Assembly (NCBI RefSeq): GCF_038630985.1
Contig: NZ_CP152049.1
Location: forward strand, 2,313,501 to 2,377,500
Reading direction: 5' to 3'
Origin: Paenibacillus sp. FSL H8-0548
Lineage (GTDB): Bacteria > Bacillota > Bacilli > Paenibacillales > Paenibacillaceae
Length of the DNA: 64,000 nt
The position numbers and the translations under genes were made by a program. The notes under the pieces were generated by a model. It did not search any database, was not told the DNA's origin, and saw nothing but the letters and a program-made list of their open reading frames with translations. Of the stretch, positions 9,047-17,556 are shown piece by piece. How positions within the stretch are numbered: the first letter of the stretch is position 1; every line of letters begins with the position of its first letter.

Positions 9047-11267
9047 GCTCATCAAGCGAACTTCCCTTCGAGTAAAGCTCGCAGCAATCGTTTTTCTCGT
9101 GCTGATCATTTCTACGCTTAGCATTGTGCTGCAAAGTAATGAGCTGGCGCCAGCCAAGGCGCTGGAGCTAGCTGGCATCGAGAAGCCGACAATGAGCCGG
9201 GCATCTCTTTATGAGGGGGAAGCATGGAAGCCGCAAGCTGGAGAGGATGGCTTCGCTGAGGCGCTTGCAAACGATCAGTTTGCACTCTTCATTCATCCCG
9301 GCAGTACGCAGATCGTTTTGGTCGATAAAACTACAGGCTATAAGTGGAAAAGCAATCCGACTGAGGCCGAGCTTGGCAGCGAGACGGTGAAGGGGGTATT
9401 GCTCGCCAATTTAAAATCTCCCTTTGTCTTGACCTATGTGCGGACACAAGGAAAGGATCAGACGATCCGCGAGGTTCTAAACGCAAGTGACCCAAATATG
9501 GAGACATCCTTGATCAAGTCTGCTGAAGGGCTGCAGATCTCGTATGAATTTCCTGAGCGGCAGCTGAGCTTCTCGATTCAATACGAGCTTACGGAGAAGG
9601 GGCTTAAGGCTCGTATTCCGACAACCGGAATTAAGGAGGACGGAGAATTTGCCGTCTTCACGATCGATCTTCTTCCTTATTTTGGAGCAGCGTCCTCAGA
9701 TGAGGACGGGTATATCTTCGTGCCTGATGGACCTGGCGGCTTGATTCGCTTTGACACTGAAGGGGTTGACGTATCGAGAGGCTATATCCACCAGGTCTAT
9801 GGTCTTGAATTGACCAATACAGGCAATTGGAGCCGTTCCGGGGAAAATCGGGAAAGTATTGGGTATCCCGTATTTGGAATGAAGCATGGCAGCAACGCCT
9901 TTATGGCTGTCATTACAGAGGGCGGAGGCTCTGCCAACATTTCAGCAATGCCGCCAGGTCTAAAATCAGGATTGTACAACGTATACACGAATCAGATTTA
10001 CAGAGAAGAATATTTGTATCGTATTAGCCGTCTTGCGGCACCGATCAAGGCGATTCAGAAGCAACGATTGGATACGGATAGAGAGGTGGAATACCGTTTC
10101 CTAAGTGGAGAGGACGCAGATTATGTCGGTATGGCGAAGGCATACCGCGATTACATGACGGAGACCGGCAAGCTGAAGGAGCAATTGAAGCCAGTGGAGC
10201 ATACACCGCTCTATCTGAAAATTATGGGCGGCAACTACACGGAGGCTTTTAACAAAATTAAGTACATTACGGCTACGACGTTTCCGCAGGCGACGAATAT
10301 CGTCAATGGACTGGTGGAGCAGGGTGTTGCCAACCTCAAGGTTATTTACTACGGCTGGCAAAATCAAGGTGATTATGATCTGTATGACCGCTTCCCGATT
10401 GAAAAAGCATTAGGCGGCGAAGCAGCGGCAAAGGACTTCATCTCTGAAATGAGCAAGCAGCAGATCGATGTGATGTTCGAGGATGATTTTGTATGGATCG
10501 ATTCGGAGAATTCCGATTTATCAGGCAAAACCAACGGAATTAGGGGCATCGATGAAACGGTATTCGTGGAGGAAGGCTGGTTTATCAGCAAGCCGGGACG
10601 GACGGTAGCGATGGCCTATGAAACGATGGCTAAGCTGAAGGAAATAGGCGTTTCCGGTATTTTATTCAACTGGATTGGCGAGATGGTGTTCCATGATTAT
10701 GATCCGTCGGGCATAGCCACCCGCTCAGATACGATTGCGGTATATGAAGGCTTGCTCGCTTACGCAAGGGAAACGCTTGGCTCGGCAGCTGTTTACCGCG
10801 GCAACGATTACGCGGCCATACAATCCGACTATATCGCAGGTCTGCCGTCGGAGTCCAGCTATGACTTCATGGTTGACGAGACGGTTCCGTTTTATCCCAT
10901 TGCGCTGCATGGTTATGTCTCTTACTCCTTCGGGGACGGCAATCTGCGCAATGACGTTGAAACTGAATTTCTAAAAGCAATTGAATATGGGGCCGTTCCT
11001 TCCTTTTTCTTGACGCATGAGGATTCCCGAGTGCTGAAGTACACTGCGGCGAGCTTCCTATTCAGCAGTCAATACGAGAAGTGGATAGAGCGCATTTTGA
11101 AGGAATACAAGGATTTTGATTCTTTGTCTTCTGTATATGCTCAGAGAATTATGAACCATGAAAAGCTGTCGGAGGATCGATTTGCGACGGTGTATGAGGA
11201 TGGGACTCGAGTGATCGTCGATTATGGCAGCAAAAGCTTCGTAGTAGAGAAGGGGGATGGCGCATAA
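9039..11267 (+). CDS. DUF5696-type secreted or membrane-anchored protein
   Basis: The 742-aa protein starts with a hydrophobic anchor (residues 9-28, VKLAAIVFLVLIISTLSIVL) and otherwise looks extracellular. An N-terminal beta-rich half (about 80-370, including IFVPDGPGGLIRF and GYPVFGMKHG) precedes a probable TIM-barrel-like half (LKVIYYGWQNQGDYD, IDVMFEDDFVWID, GVSGILFNWIGEM, YRGNDYAAIQSDY). The layout is reminiscent of glycoside hydrolases, but I cannot assign catalytic residues. Its place between two permease pairs supports a role in processing the transported glycan. The start overlaps the preceding gene, and the stop overlaps the next ATG by one base. Confidence 0.75.
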   Translation: MVELIKRTSLRVKLAAIVFLVLIISTLSIVLQSNELAPAKALELAGIEKPTMSRASLYEGEAWKPQAGEDGFAEALANDQFALFIHPGSTQIVLVDKTTGYKWKSNPTEAELGSETVKGVLLANLKSPFVLTYVRTQGKDQTIREVLNASDPNMETSLIKSAEGLQISYEFPERQLSFSIQYELTEKGLKARIPTTGIKEDGEFAVFTIDLLPYFGAASSDEDGYIFVPDGPGGLIRFDTEGVDVSRGYIHQVYGLELTNTGNWSRSGENRESIGYPVFGMKHGSNAFMAVITEGGGSANISAMPPGLKSGLYNVYTNQIYREEYLYRISRLAAPIKAIQKQRLDTDREVEYRFLSGEDADYVGMAKAYRDYMTETGKLKEQLKPVEHTPLYLKIMGGNYTEAFNKIKYITATTFPQATNIVNGLVEQGVANLKVIYYGWQNQGDYDLYDRFPIEKALGGEAAAKDFISEMSKQQIDVMFEDDFVWIDSENSDLSGKTNGIRGIDETVFVEEGWFISKPGRTVAMAYETMAKLKEIGVSGILFNWIGEMVFHDYDPSGIATRSDTIAVYEGLLAYARETLGSAAVYRGNDYAAIQSDYIAGLPSESSYDFMVDETVPFYPIALHGYVSYSFGDGNLRNDVETEFLKAIEYGAVPSFFLTHEDSRVLKYTAASFLFSSQYEKWIERILKEYKDFDSLSSVYAQRIMNHEKLSEDRFATVYEDGTRVIVDYGSKSFVVEKGDGA

Positions 11268-12160
11268 TGCAAGCGAAGGCAAGAGGACGCGCGGCGCGCC
11301 TATACCTCTGGAAGCGCTACGGAATGGGATTGCTTTTTATGCTGCCATGGATCATCGGATTTGCGATGTTCGTGCTCATTCCGATCAGCTGGTCGTTATT
11401 TATGTCCTTTAACAAGGTTCAGGTAGCGGTTGGAGGCTTCAAATATGAATGGATCGGCTTTCGCAATTACCGGGATGCATTCTTGAAGGATAATGTTTTT
11501 CCGATTGAGCTGATTACGTATATTCAAGAAATGCTGCTAATGGTACCTATTATTGTTATTTTCGCCTTACTCATTTCCTTAATGCTAAATCAAAAGTTTC
11601 CGGGAAGGTTCATTTACAGGGCGTTGTTCTTTCTTCCCGTTATTTTTGCTACTGGGCAGGTGCTCTCTGAGCTGTTCCTTCAAGGGGCAGGGGATATTCC
11701 TTTCCTTGAACAATACAATTTGCTGCCGCTCGTTGAGGAGTATGTAGGCAAGCAATTTGCAGAGACGGTCATGGCTGTTCTCGGTAAAGCTATTCTTATT
11801 CTGTGGTACTCCGGCGTTCAAATTTTGATCTTTATTGCTGGCTTCCAGACGATCTCACCAACGATTTATGAAGCTGTGCGAATCGACGGGGCTTCTCCTT
11901 GGGACAGCTTCTGGAAAATTACGCTGCCAGCCTGCGTACCGTTCATTAGCTTGAATATGCTCTATACGATCATTGATCTGTTTACATTCCCGCTTAATCC
12001 GGTGTTAAAGCATATTAAGGACAATATGTTTAAGGTGGATACCGGGTATGGCTATGCGAGCGCGCTTGCTTGGACGTATTTTGGGCTCATCTTTGCGCTG
12101 ATTGCCCTCGTATTGTGGCTGTTCAACCGAAGCCTGAAGACAAGGAGGATGCATTCATGA
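11267..12160 (+). CDS. Second carbohydrate ABC permease (MalF type)
   Basis: The 297-aa membrane protein has about six helices, beginning GMGLLFMLPWIIGFAMFVLIPI, and the EAA loop YEAVRIDGASPWDSFWKITL. It is a second MalF-like subunit in the same operon and forms a pair with the next gene. The ATG overlaps the previous TAA by one base (TAATG), indicating translational coupling. The loop following helix 2 (KVQVAVGGFKYEWIGFRNY) is typical of CUT1 permeases. Confidence 0.92.
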   Translation: MQAKARGRAARLYLWKRYGMGLLFMLPWIIGFAMFVLIPISWSLFMSFNKVQVAVGGFKYEWIGFRNYRDAFLKDNVFPIELITYIQEMLLMVPIIVIFALLISLMLNQKFPGRFIYRALFFLPVIFATGQVLSELFLQGAGDIPFLEQYNLLPLVEEYVGKQFAETVMAVLGKAILILWYSGVQILIFIAGFQTISPTIYEAVRIDGASPWDSFWKITLPACVPFISLNMLYTIIDLFTFPLNPVLKHIKDNMFKVDTGYGYASALAWTYFGLIFALIALVLWLFNRSLKTRRMHS

Positions 12161-13140
12161 TTACCGCGATGAAGACGGAGCTTGCGAAGGCGAGCCGCAG
12201 CATTAGAGGTGTGCTTTGGAGCCGCAAAGCTCAGAAAGTGAAAGTGCTGGTGATGGGAAGGAGCTTGTCAGACGGCATGCTGGCTAAGCTTATCATCTAT
12301 CTGCTGCTCTCGATTGTTGCCTATCTATACTTGCAGCCAATTTTGTATATGGTGAGCACAATGTTTAAGAACATGAGTGATCTGCTCGATCCAACCGTAA
12401 AATGGATTCCTCGGGAAATCACTTGGGAGAACGTTACTAAAGCGCTAAAAGGTCTGCAATATCCAGAAGCGCTGAGGAACACTGCCCTAATATCGGTTAC
12501 CTGTTCTATCGCACAGGTAATCATTTGCGCAATGACTGGCTATGCGCTGGCGCGGCTGGCACTGCCGTTTAAGGGACTATTTACGGCATTGATCATTTTG
12601 ACCTTTTTGATTCCGCCGCAGGTCATTATTATTCCGCTCTACGTTATTTTCAGCAAGCTCGGTTTGTTGAACACCATTTTTGTCTTCCTCATTCCCGCGG
12701 TATTCGGACAGGGACTTAAGGGAGCACTGTTTATTCTCATTTTCCGTCAGTTTTTCAAAGCGCAGCCGCCAAGTCTGGAGGAGGCCGCGAAGCTGGATGG
12801 AGCAAGCACGGCAAGACTGTTTTTCGGAATTATGCTGCCGCTTGCCCGTTCTGCCTGTCTAGTCGTGTTTCTATTTTCCTTTATTTGGTACTGGAACATG
12901 TACTACGAGCCATCGATGTTTCTGACAAAAGGCTTCACGCCGCTTTCCATACGTCTAGATATGCTGGAAGAGGTGCTGAATCCGTCCTTGCTAGGGAACA
13001 CTCGCACAATCGTTAATCCAATTACGGAAAGCACCAAAATGGCCGCGGCATTCCTAATCATTCTTCCGCCGATTCTCGTATTTATGCTGTTGCAGCGCTG
13101 GTTCGTCAGCGGTATCGAGAGAACCGGAATCGTCGAGTAG
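12157..13140 (+). CDS. Second carbohydrate ABC permease (MalG type)
   Basis: The 327-aa membrane protein carries the EAA loop EEAAKLDGASTARLFFGIML and ends with the usual RWFVSGIERTGIVE tail. The ATG at 12157 overlaps the upstream stop as ATGA and has CAAGGAGG 7 bases before it; an in-frame start at 12070 would lie inside the preceding gene. An N-terminal cytoplasmic extension of about 40 residues, rich in basic amino acids, precedes the first helix. It completes the second permease pair. Confidence 0.92.
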   Translation: MITAMKTELAKASRSIRGVLWSRKAQKVKVLVMGRSLSDGMLAKLIIYLLLSIVAYLYLQPILYMVSTMFKNMSDLLDPTVKWIPREITWENVTKALKGLQYPEALRNTALISVTCSIAQVIICAMTGYALARLALPFKGLFTALIILTFLIPPQVIIIPLYVIFSKLGLLNTIFVFLIPAVFGQGLKGALFILIFRQFFKAQPPSLEEAAKLDGASTARLFFGIMLPLARSACLVVFLFSFIWYWNMYYEPSMFLTKGFTPLSIRLDMLEEVLNPSLLGNTRTIVNPITESTKMAAAFLIILPPILVFMLLQRWFVSGIERTGIVE

Positions 13141-13232
13141 CCTGTACGCATCTTCTAATAACAGCAATTTAAGGGGGGATGCTTGGCGAGAGGTAACGAT
13201 GATGAAGCAGCAGTAAACACTGAGGGGAAGAT

Positions 13233-13300
13233 TTACGAAGTAGTTTTGCTTCACAAAACTAAGCCGACGCTTACGAAGTAAGTTTTGCTTCACAAAACTT
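13233..13300 (+). promoter_or_regulatory. Two tandem stem-loops upstream of the solute-binding gene
   Basis: The first hairpin is TAGTTTTG-CTTCA-CAAAACTA (13241-13261), the second AAGTTTTG-CTTCA-CAAAACTT (13280-13300). They have identical loops, and the terminal base pair differs in a compensatory way (T-A against A-T). Both are preceded by TTACGAAGTA or a close variant. There is no U-run directly after them. The second ends one base before the AGGAGG of the next gene, which suits a processing or stabilising element that raises expression of the binding protein, as is known for malE-type operons. Confidence 0.6.
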
Positions 13301-13315
13301 TAGGAGGTTCAATCA

Positions 13316-14683
13316 ATGAAAAACAAACGCAGTTTTACTTGGATGTTATGTATCGTTTTGATGTTCGCTATGGTACTTTCCGCTTGCTCCAGCAATAACG
13401 GGGGCAGCAATGCTCCGAATAATCAAGGCAAGGCTACTGAGGCTCCTGAGACAAAGGAAGACAAGCCTACTGCTGAAATTGAGAAAAAAGATCCAGTTAC
13501 TCTCAAGCTTATTTCATGGTCTGATTCGTATACGGAATTATACAAAAAATTTAATGAAAAGTATCCGTGGATCACGATTGAACAGATACCGGTTAATGGT
13601 CAGTCCATCATGGAAATTATCGCTTCATTAGAAGCAGCAGGAACACCAGCTGATTTGACTTGGATCGATAGTGATTTGATCACATATGATCAAGCTGGCT
13701 TAGTGGAGGACCTGACTCCTTATATTGAGAAGGACCCGACGCTCCAAGATGTTCAGCTTCCGGAAGGCTTCTTTGATACGATGACGTATAAGGATAAGAA
13801 GCTTGCAGCACCATTCGTAGATGTACCCATGTGGATTTTGGTTAACAAAGATTTGCTAGCTAAGCATGGTGTTGAAATGCCAGCAAACGATTGGACATAT
13901 GACGATTTCCGTGATGTAGCGAAAAAGATTACAGATCCAGAGGCGGGCGAGTATGGTTTGACGACTCAGCCTGAATTTCAAATGCGCGTACTTAGCACGA
14001 AGGCGATTGCTGATGGACACGCGGCAAATATTCATTATTTGAATGAGGATTTGACACAAAGCTTGTTGAATACACCAGATGTTATGAATGATGTAAGATG
14101 GCTGGCCGATTTTGTTTGGAAAGACGGATCTATGCAAAGCAATGCAAAGGCAGCCGAGCAGGGCGACGTGACGCGAGAGTTCATCAATGGAAAAACCGGC
14201 TTCGCGATTGGCGGGGATTGGGTGCTTCCAGGACTTAAAAAGGATGCAAAGTTTGAATGGGATGTATTGCCTTTCCCAAGAGGCAAAGTAAGCCAGCCGG
14301 GTTATAGTATATATGGTCCGCTTTCCTTGCTTAGCGGTTCGAAGCATAAGGAAGAGGCTTTCCTATGGATTAGCTTCCAATTCTCGAAAGAGGCTCAAAA
14401 GTGGAAAATCGATCAAGGTGCAAACGCTTCGGTTATTGATCCAGAACTGACAGCTTATTATGATGAAACCCCAATGTGGGAAGGCAAAAACAAAGAAGCA
14501 GTTAAAATTGCTAAGGAAAATGCGAAAATTCAACCAGGCGTAACGGTTCCTGCATGGTCTGAATACAACTGGAACAATATTTTGAACGAAATTATATTTG
14601 ACGGCGCAGACATTAACAGACTAATTCCGGAAACTGAACAGTGGAACAAACGTACACTAGAGGTTCGAGAGTCGCTCAAATAA
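13316..14683 (+). CDS. ABC transporter solute-binding lipoprotein (sugar)
   Basis: The 455-aa protein has a lipoprotein signal with lipobox LSAC and lipidated Cys24, then a low-complexity linker rich in Asn/Glu/Lys (25-60). The family-1 extracellular sugar-binding domain follows (SWSDSYTELYKKFNEKYPWI, DLTWIDSDLITYD, TGFAIGGDWVLPG). It should be anchored on the outer face of the membrane and deliver substrate to the nearest permease pair. The start has TTAGGAGG 8 bases upstream. It is the last gene of the operon, set 175 bases after the permease and preceded by paired hairpins, which may give it a higher expression level. Confidence 0.92.
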   Translation: MKNKRSFTWMLCIVLMFAMVLSACSSNNGGSNAPNNQGKATEAPETKEDKPTAEIEKKDPVTLKLISWSDSYTELYKKFNEKYPWITIEQIPVNGQSIMEIIASLEAAGTPADLTWIDSDLITYDQAGLVEDLTPYIEKDPTLQDVQLPEGFFDTMTYKDKKLAAPFVDVPMWILVNKDLLAKHGVEMPANDWTYDDFRDVAKKITDPEAGEYGLTTQPEFQMRVLSTKAIADGHAANIHYLNEDLTQSLLNTPDVMNDVRWLADFVWKDGSMQSNAKAAEQGDVTREFINGKTGFAIGGDWVLPGLKKDAKFEWDVLPFPRGKVSQPGYSIYGPLSLLSGSKHKEEAFLWISFQFSKEAQKWKIDQGANASVIDPELTAYYDETPMWEGKNKEAVKIAKENAKIQPGVTVPAWSEYNWNNILNEIIFDGADINRLIPETEQWNKRTLEVRESLK

Positions 14684-14714
14684 GGCAATCAAGACTATAT
14701 TTAACGATTGGAAA

Positions 14715-14755
14715 AACATCCTGATTTGCATTTTGCAGAACAGGGTGTTTTTTTA
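14715..14755 (+). terminator. Rho-independent terminator of the sugar ABC operon
   Basis: AACATCCTG (14715-14723) pairs with CAGGGTGTT (14741-14749), with one U-G pair, and a T-run follows to 14755. It lies about 30 bases after the stop of the binding-protein gene. Confidence 0.85.
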
Positions 14756-14832
14756 TTGTATAGGAAACTATGGATTCTCCGAACCTGTTAATAACGATGC
14801 TGCTCCAGCAGCCGGAGAGGGGATAACGAAAG

Positions 14833-14892
14833 CTAACGGAAACCAGAGACGCTAAAGTGCGATTTTTGGTTAGCGTCTCTGGTTTCCGTTAG
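14833..14892. repeat. 23-bp perfect inverted repeat with 14-base loop
   Basis: The arm at 14833-14855 (starting CTAACGGAAACCAGAG) is the exact reverse complement of 14870-14892. It follows a terminator and is not followed by a T-run, so it is unlikely to be a simple terminator. It may be a dispersed palindromic repeat of the genome; only one copy was seen here. Confidence 0.7.
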
Positions 14893-15078
14893 AGGTCCGA
14901 GCTGACGCGTCTGCGATGTGCAATCACCTGTAAGGGTGTTTTTGTTCAACTATAGGAAAGGATATCATTCGCCATACTTTCTCTATATTTCTGAGAATAA
15001 GACGCGCTGGCGCCGCCAAAGGACGGCGACAGCCGTTTCACCTTGTTTGTCTCATTTTGTCAAAAATAGTCGCCTTTC

Positions 15079-15122
15079 TGTGACATAAGTCACAGAGCCC
15101 CCACATGAAAATGAGTTAGTAT
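15079..15122 (+). promoter_or_regulatory. Fnr/Crp-type box and -10 element of the chemoreceptor gene
   Basis: TGTGA-CATAAG-TCACA (15079-15094) matches the TGTGA-N6-TCACA consensus of Fnr/Crp-family regulators, and the palindrome extends to TCTGTGAC...GTCACAGA. A TAGTAT at 15117-15122 could serve as -10. The implied start site near 15128-15129 puts the box centre at about -41.5 to -42.5, the class II activator position. Oxygen- or redox-dependent activation of the chemoreceptor is inferred. Confidence 0.6.
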
Positions 15123-15151
15123 GGATGAAATAACGATGGGGGATAGAACTG

Positions 15152-17137
15152 ATGAAAATAGGACTTCGCTCGTTAACGAATAAATTTATGCTGGTTATGG
15201 CGGCTGCACTGATGGTTGTCATTAGTGTGATTTTAATTTATGAATGGAGAGTCACGCGAATTACTGTTGAAGATCAGCTGCTTGCTAAAGGTCGCGAACT
15301 TGCATTATCTTTAGCCCACACTCTAGAGCATATTACTGAGCAGGATTTGATTACAGGTGTCTTCCTTCAGGATGGGACCAAATGGGAGGGAAGTCAGCTA
15401 AAGACTGATTTGTTTAATGATCGACTGACGGTGAATTCGGAAAGTGAACAAGTCGCTGAGAAAAGGCGGCAGGACGCTTCCTATGCGGAAAAAAATGCGG
15501 TTTTATACAATGGGAAGACCATTCCGCTCTCTCAATATGAGTTGAAATATGACAGCGCGTACGATCGGTATACCGATTATCGGTGGCAAGGGATTATTGA
15601 TAGCTTTCTAACTGAAGAAAATGTCATTTACGCGATGGCAGCTGCTTATTCCGAGAATCCAGAATTTGCGGGTTATATCGCAACGCATAATTCGGTATAC
15701 AGCGCTATGAATGATCAATCTACTGATACATGGGGGGATACTGGCTTTCTCAGCCAAGACTATCGCTCCAATCGGATATTTAACGATCAAACCGGCTATA
15801 ACGCCGTTACGAATATGAATACAGACGATGTATATTTGCAGAAGTATGATCGTTTAATAGATGGAGAAATCGTAGAGACTTGGGATGTTTCGTATCCGCT
15901 AACCATTGATGGGAAGCATTGGGGAAGCGTCCGCGTCGCGTTATCCAAACAAAATGCAGACGCGCTTATCGCCTCGGAAAGAGGAAAGTCTCTGCTGCAA
16001 TTTGGAGGCTTGATGCTGGTCGTTTTAGTCATCTTATTTTTGTTAACTCAGTTTATGGTAGGTCGCAAGCTGCGTACTATCGTTCGCGCTGCTGTTAATT
16101 TGAACTCTAGCGAAGCGGATCTTACCTATCGAATAGAGAATAAAGGCAATGATGAAATTACGCTGCTGGGAGTGGAAATCAACCGTTTTATTGAGCATAT
16201 GCAAGATTTGATGCGTACGATTCGCTACAATGCAGTCTCGGTGTCAGATTATGCTGGCAAGCTGAGCGTAGGCTCGCATCAGAGCAGAGAGCTCTCGTCC
16301 CAGCTTGCCTCTACGGTTAACGAAATGGCGATTGGCGCGGAGAATCAAGCAGATGGTGCTGTTGAGGTTGCGAGGTCGATGGAGGATATGGCTACAAGTG
16401 TTGGAAGAATTGCTTTTTCCTCAAACATAATGGCGGAAGCATCAAGCGATATGCTGGCTGCTGCCGAGGAGGGCCATGAAAAAGCGAATAACGCTGTTGG
16501 GCAGATGGAGAGATTAGGCACGGCAACTGCTGCTATCTCGCGTGTCATCGGACAGCTTAATGAGCGCTCATCTGAAATTCAAGAAATGGCAGGCACCATT
16601 GCGGCTATTGCGAATCAGACGAATTTACTGGCGCTGAATGCGGCTATTGAAGCAGCTCATGCTGGCGAGTATGGCCGAGGGTTCGCAGTCGTATCAGGCG
16701 AGGTGAGGAAGCTTGCGGAGCAGGCATCGAATCATGCCGGTCATATTGCAGAAACGATCAATGAAGTGCTTGCCTTAACCGCAGACGCGGTCGGCGCAGT
16801 AAATACGGGGGAGCAGGAGATGGAGCAAGGAATGAGGATCGTACACGAGCTGAAGGATTCCTTCGATACGATCTGGAAGGAGTCCCGTCAGGTTACGCTG
16901 CAAATTCAGGACGTATCTGCTTCGACTCAGGAAATGGCGGCAGGCAGTGAACAGGTCAGTGCCTCTGTTGATACAATGGCTCAAGTAGCAAAGGATACTT
17001 CGGTCCATGCTGCCCAATCAGCGGCTGACACGGAGCATCAAAATCAGCTTGCCGAAGAGACGCTAGCGCTAGCCTCGTCAGTGAATGAGCTCTCCGAGGA
17101 GCTGCGGAGATCTATTGAGCGGTTTAGGATTGAATAA
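15152..17137 (+). CDS. Methyl-accepting chemotaxis protein
   Basis: The 661-aa membrane receptor has a first helix at about residues 12-31, an extracellular sensor region (about 32-283) and a second helix at about 284-306. A HAMP region (about 307-360) and a methyl-accepting signalling domain to the C-terminus follow. The conserved hairpin tip is visible: IANQTNLLALNAAIEAAHAG followed by EYGRGFAVVSGEVRKLAEQA. The sensor region is not recognisable by eye, so the ligand is unknown. It is a single-gene transcription unit by spacing, with an Fnr/Crp-type box upstream, which would fit a receptor needed under low oxygen. Confidence 0.92.
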   Translation: MKIGLRSLTNKFMLVMAAALMVVISVILIYEWRVTRITVEDQLLAKGRELALSLAHTLEHITEQDLITGVFLQDGTKWEGSQLKTDLFNDRLTVNSESEQVAEKRRQDASYAEKNAVLYNGKTIPLSQYELKYDSAYDRYTDYRWQGIIDSFLTEENVIYAMAAAYSENPEFAGYIATHNSVYSAMNDQSTDTWGDTGFLSQDYRSNRIFNDQTGYNAVTNMNTDDVYLQKYDRLIDGEIVETWDVSYPLTIDGKHWGSVRVALSKQNADALIASERGKSLLQFGGLMLVVLVILFLLTQFMVGRKLRTIVRAAVNLNSSEADLTYRIENKGNDEITLLGVEINRFIEHMQDLMRTIRYNAVSVSDYAGKLSVGSHQSRELSSQLASTVNEMAIGAENQADGAVEVARSMEDMATSVGRIAFSSNIMAEASSDMLAAAEEGHEKANNAVGQMERLGTATAAISRVIGQLNERSSEIQEMAGTIAAIANQTNLLALNAAIEAAHAGEYGRGFAVVSGEVRKLAEQASNHAGHIAETINEVLALTADAVGAVNTGEQEMEQGMRIVHELKDSFDTIWKESRQVTLQIQDVSASTQEMAAGSEQVSASVDTMAQVAKDTSVHAAQSAADTEHQNQLAEETLALASSVNELSEELRRSIERFRIE

Positions 17138-17219
17138 ACTTTTTTTGCAATAAGCCCTTTGTTTAATCAGCTATATCTGATACAATTCACAAATCAACTA
17201 CTTACAATTTAATAGAATA

Positions 17220-17400
17220 GCTTGTATGGTGCTGCCGTAAATATTCGTATGCAGCTTAATAGGGAAGTTCGGTCAAAGTCCGACGCGGTCCCGCCACTGT
17301 ATCGCAGAGCTGACTATCAGTTAATCCACTGTCTATTTAAGACGGGAAGGAGATAGTTTGGCAATGAAGCGAAGCCAGGAGACCTGCCATAGAAGCGCTC
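17220..17400 (+). promoter_or_regulatory. Adenosylcobalamin riboswitch
   Basis: The region contains the conserved elements of the cobalamin aptamer: AATAGGGAAGTTCGGT near 17258, GTCCGACGCGGTCCCGCCAC near 17280, and the B12 box GAAGCCAGGAGACCTGCC (17371-17388). It is followed by an intrinsic terminator at 17491-17525, so cobalamin binding should turn off the downstream surface-protein gene. This is direct evidence that the next gene is connected to cobalamin. Confidence 0.95.
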
Positions 17401-17490
17401 TATATTTCTCACGAGGATGGGAGGGAGATGTTTATTTGTGTTTTGCAATAGGTATAAGTAGGCCTATGCGTGAATACACAGGTATGACCA

Positions 17491-17525
17491 AACATCTTGC
17501 CAATACGGAAAGGTGTTTTTTTTTT
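17491..17525 (+). terminator. Riboswitch-controlled intrinsic terminator
   Basis: AACATCTT (17491-17498) pairs with AAGGTGTT (17510-17517), with one U-G pair, followed by a run of T to 17525. It sits between the cobalamin aptamer and the start codon at 17557 and probably forms the expression platform. Confidence 0.8.
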
Positions 17526-17556
17526 GTTTACATATGATGAAAAAGGAGAGAAAGCT

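Noticed and set aside
17497..17556. Upstream extension of the SLH protein to an earlier start codon
   Set aside because: It would start inside the riboswitch terminator, and the TTG at 17557 has a well-placed AAAGGAGAG.
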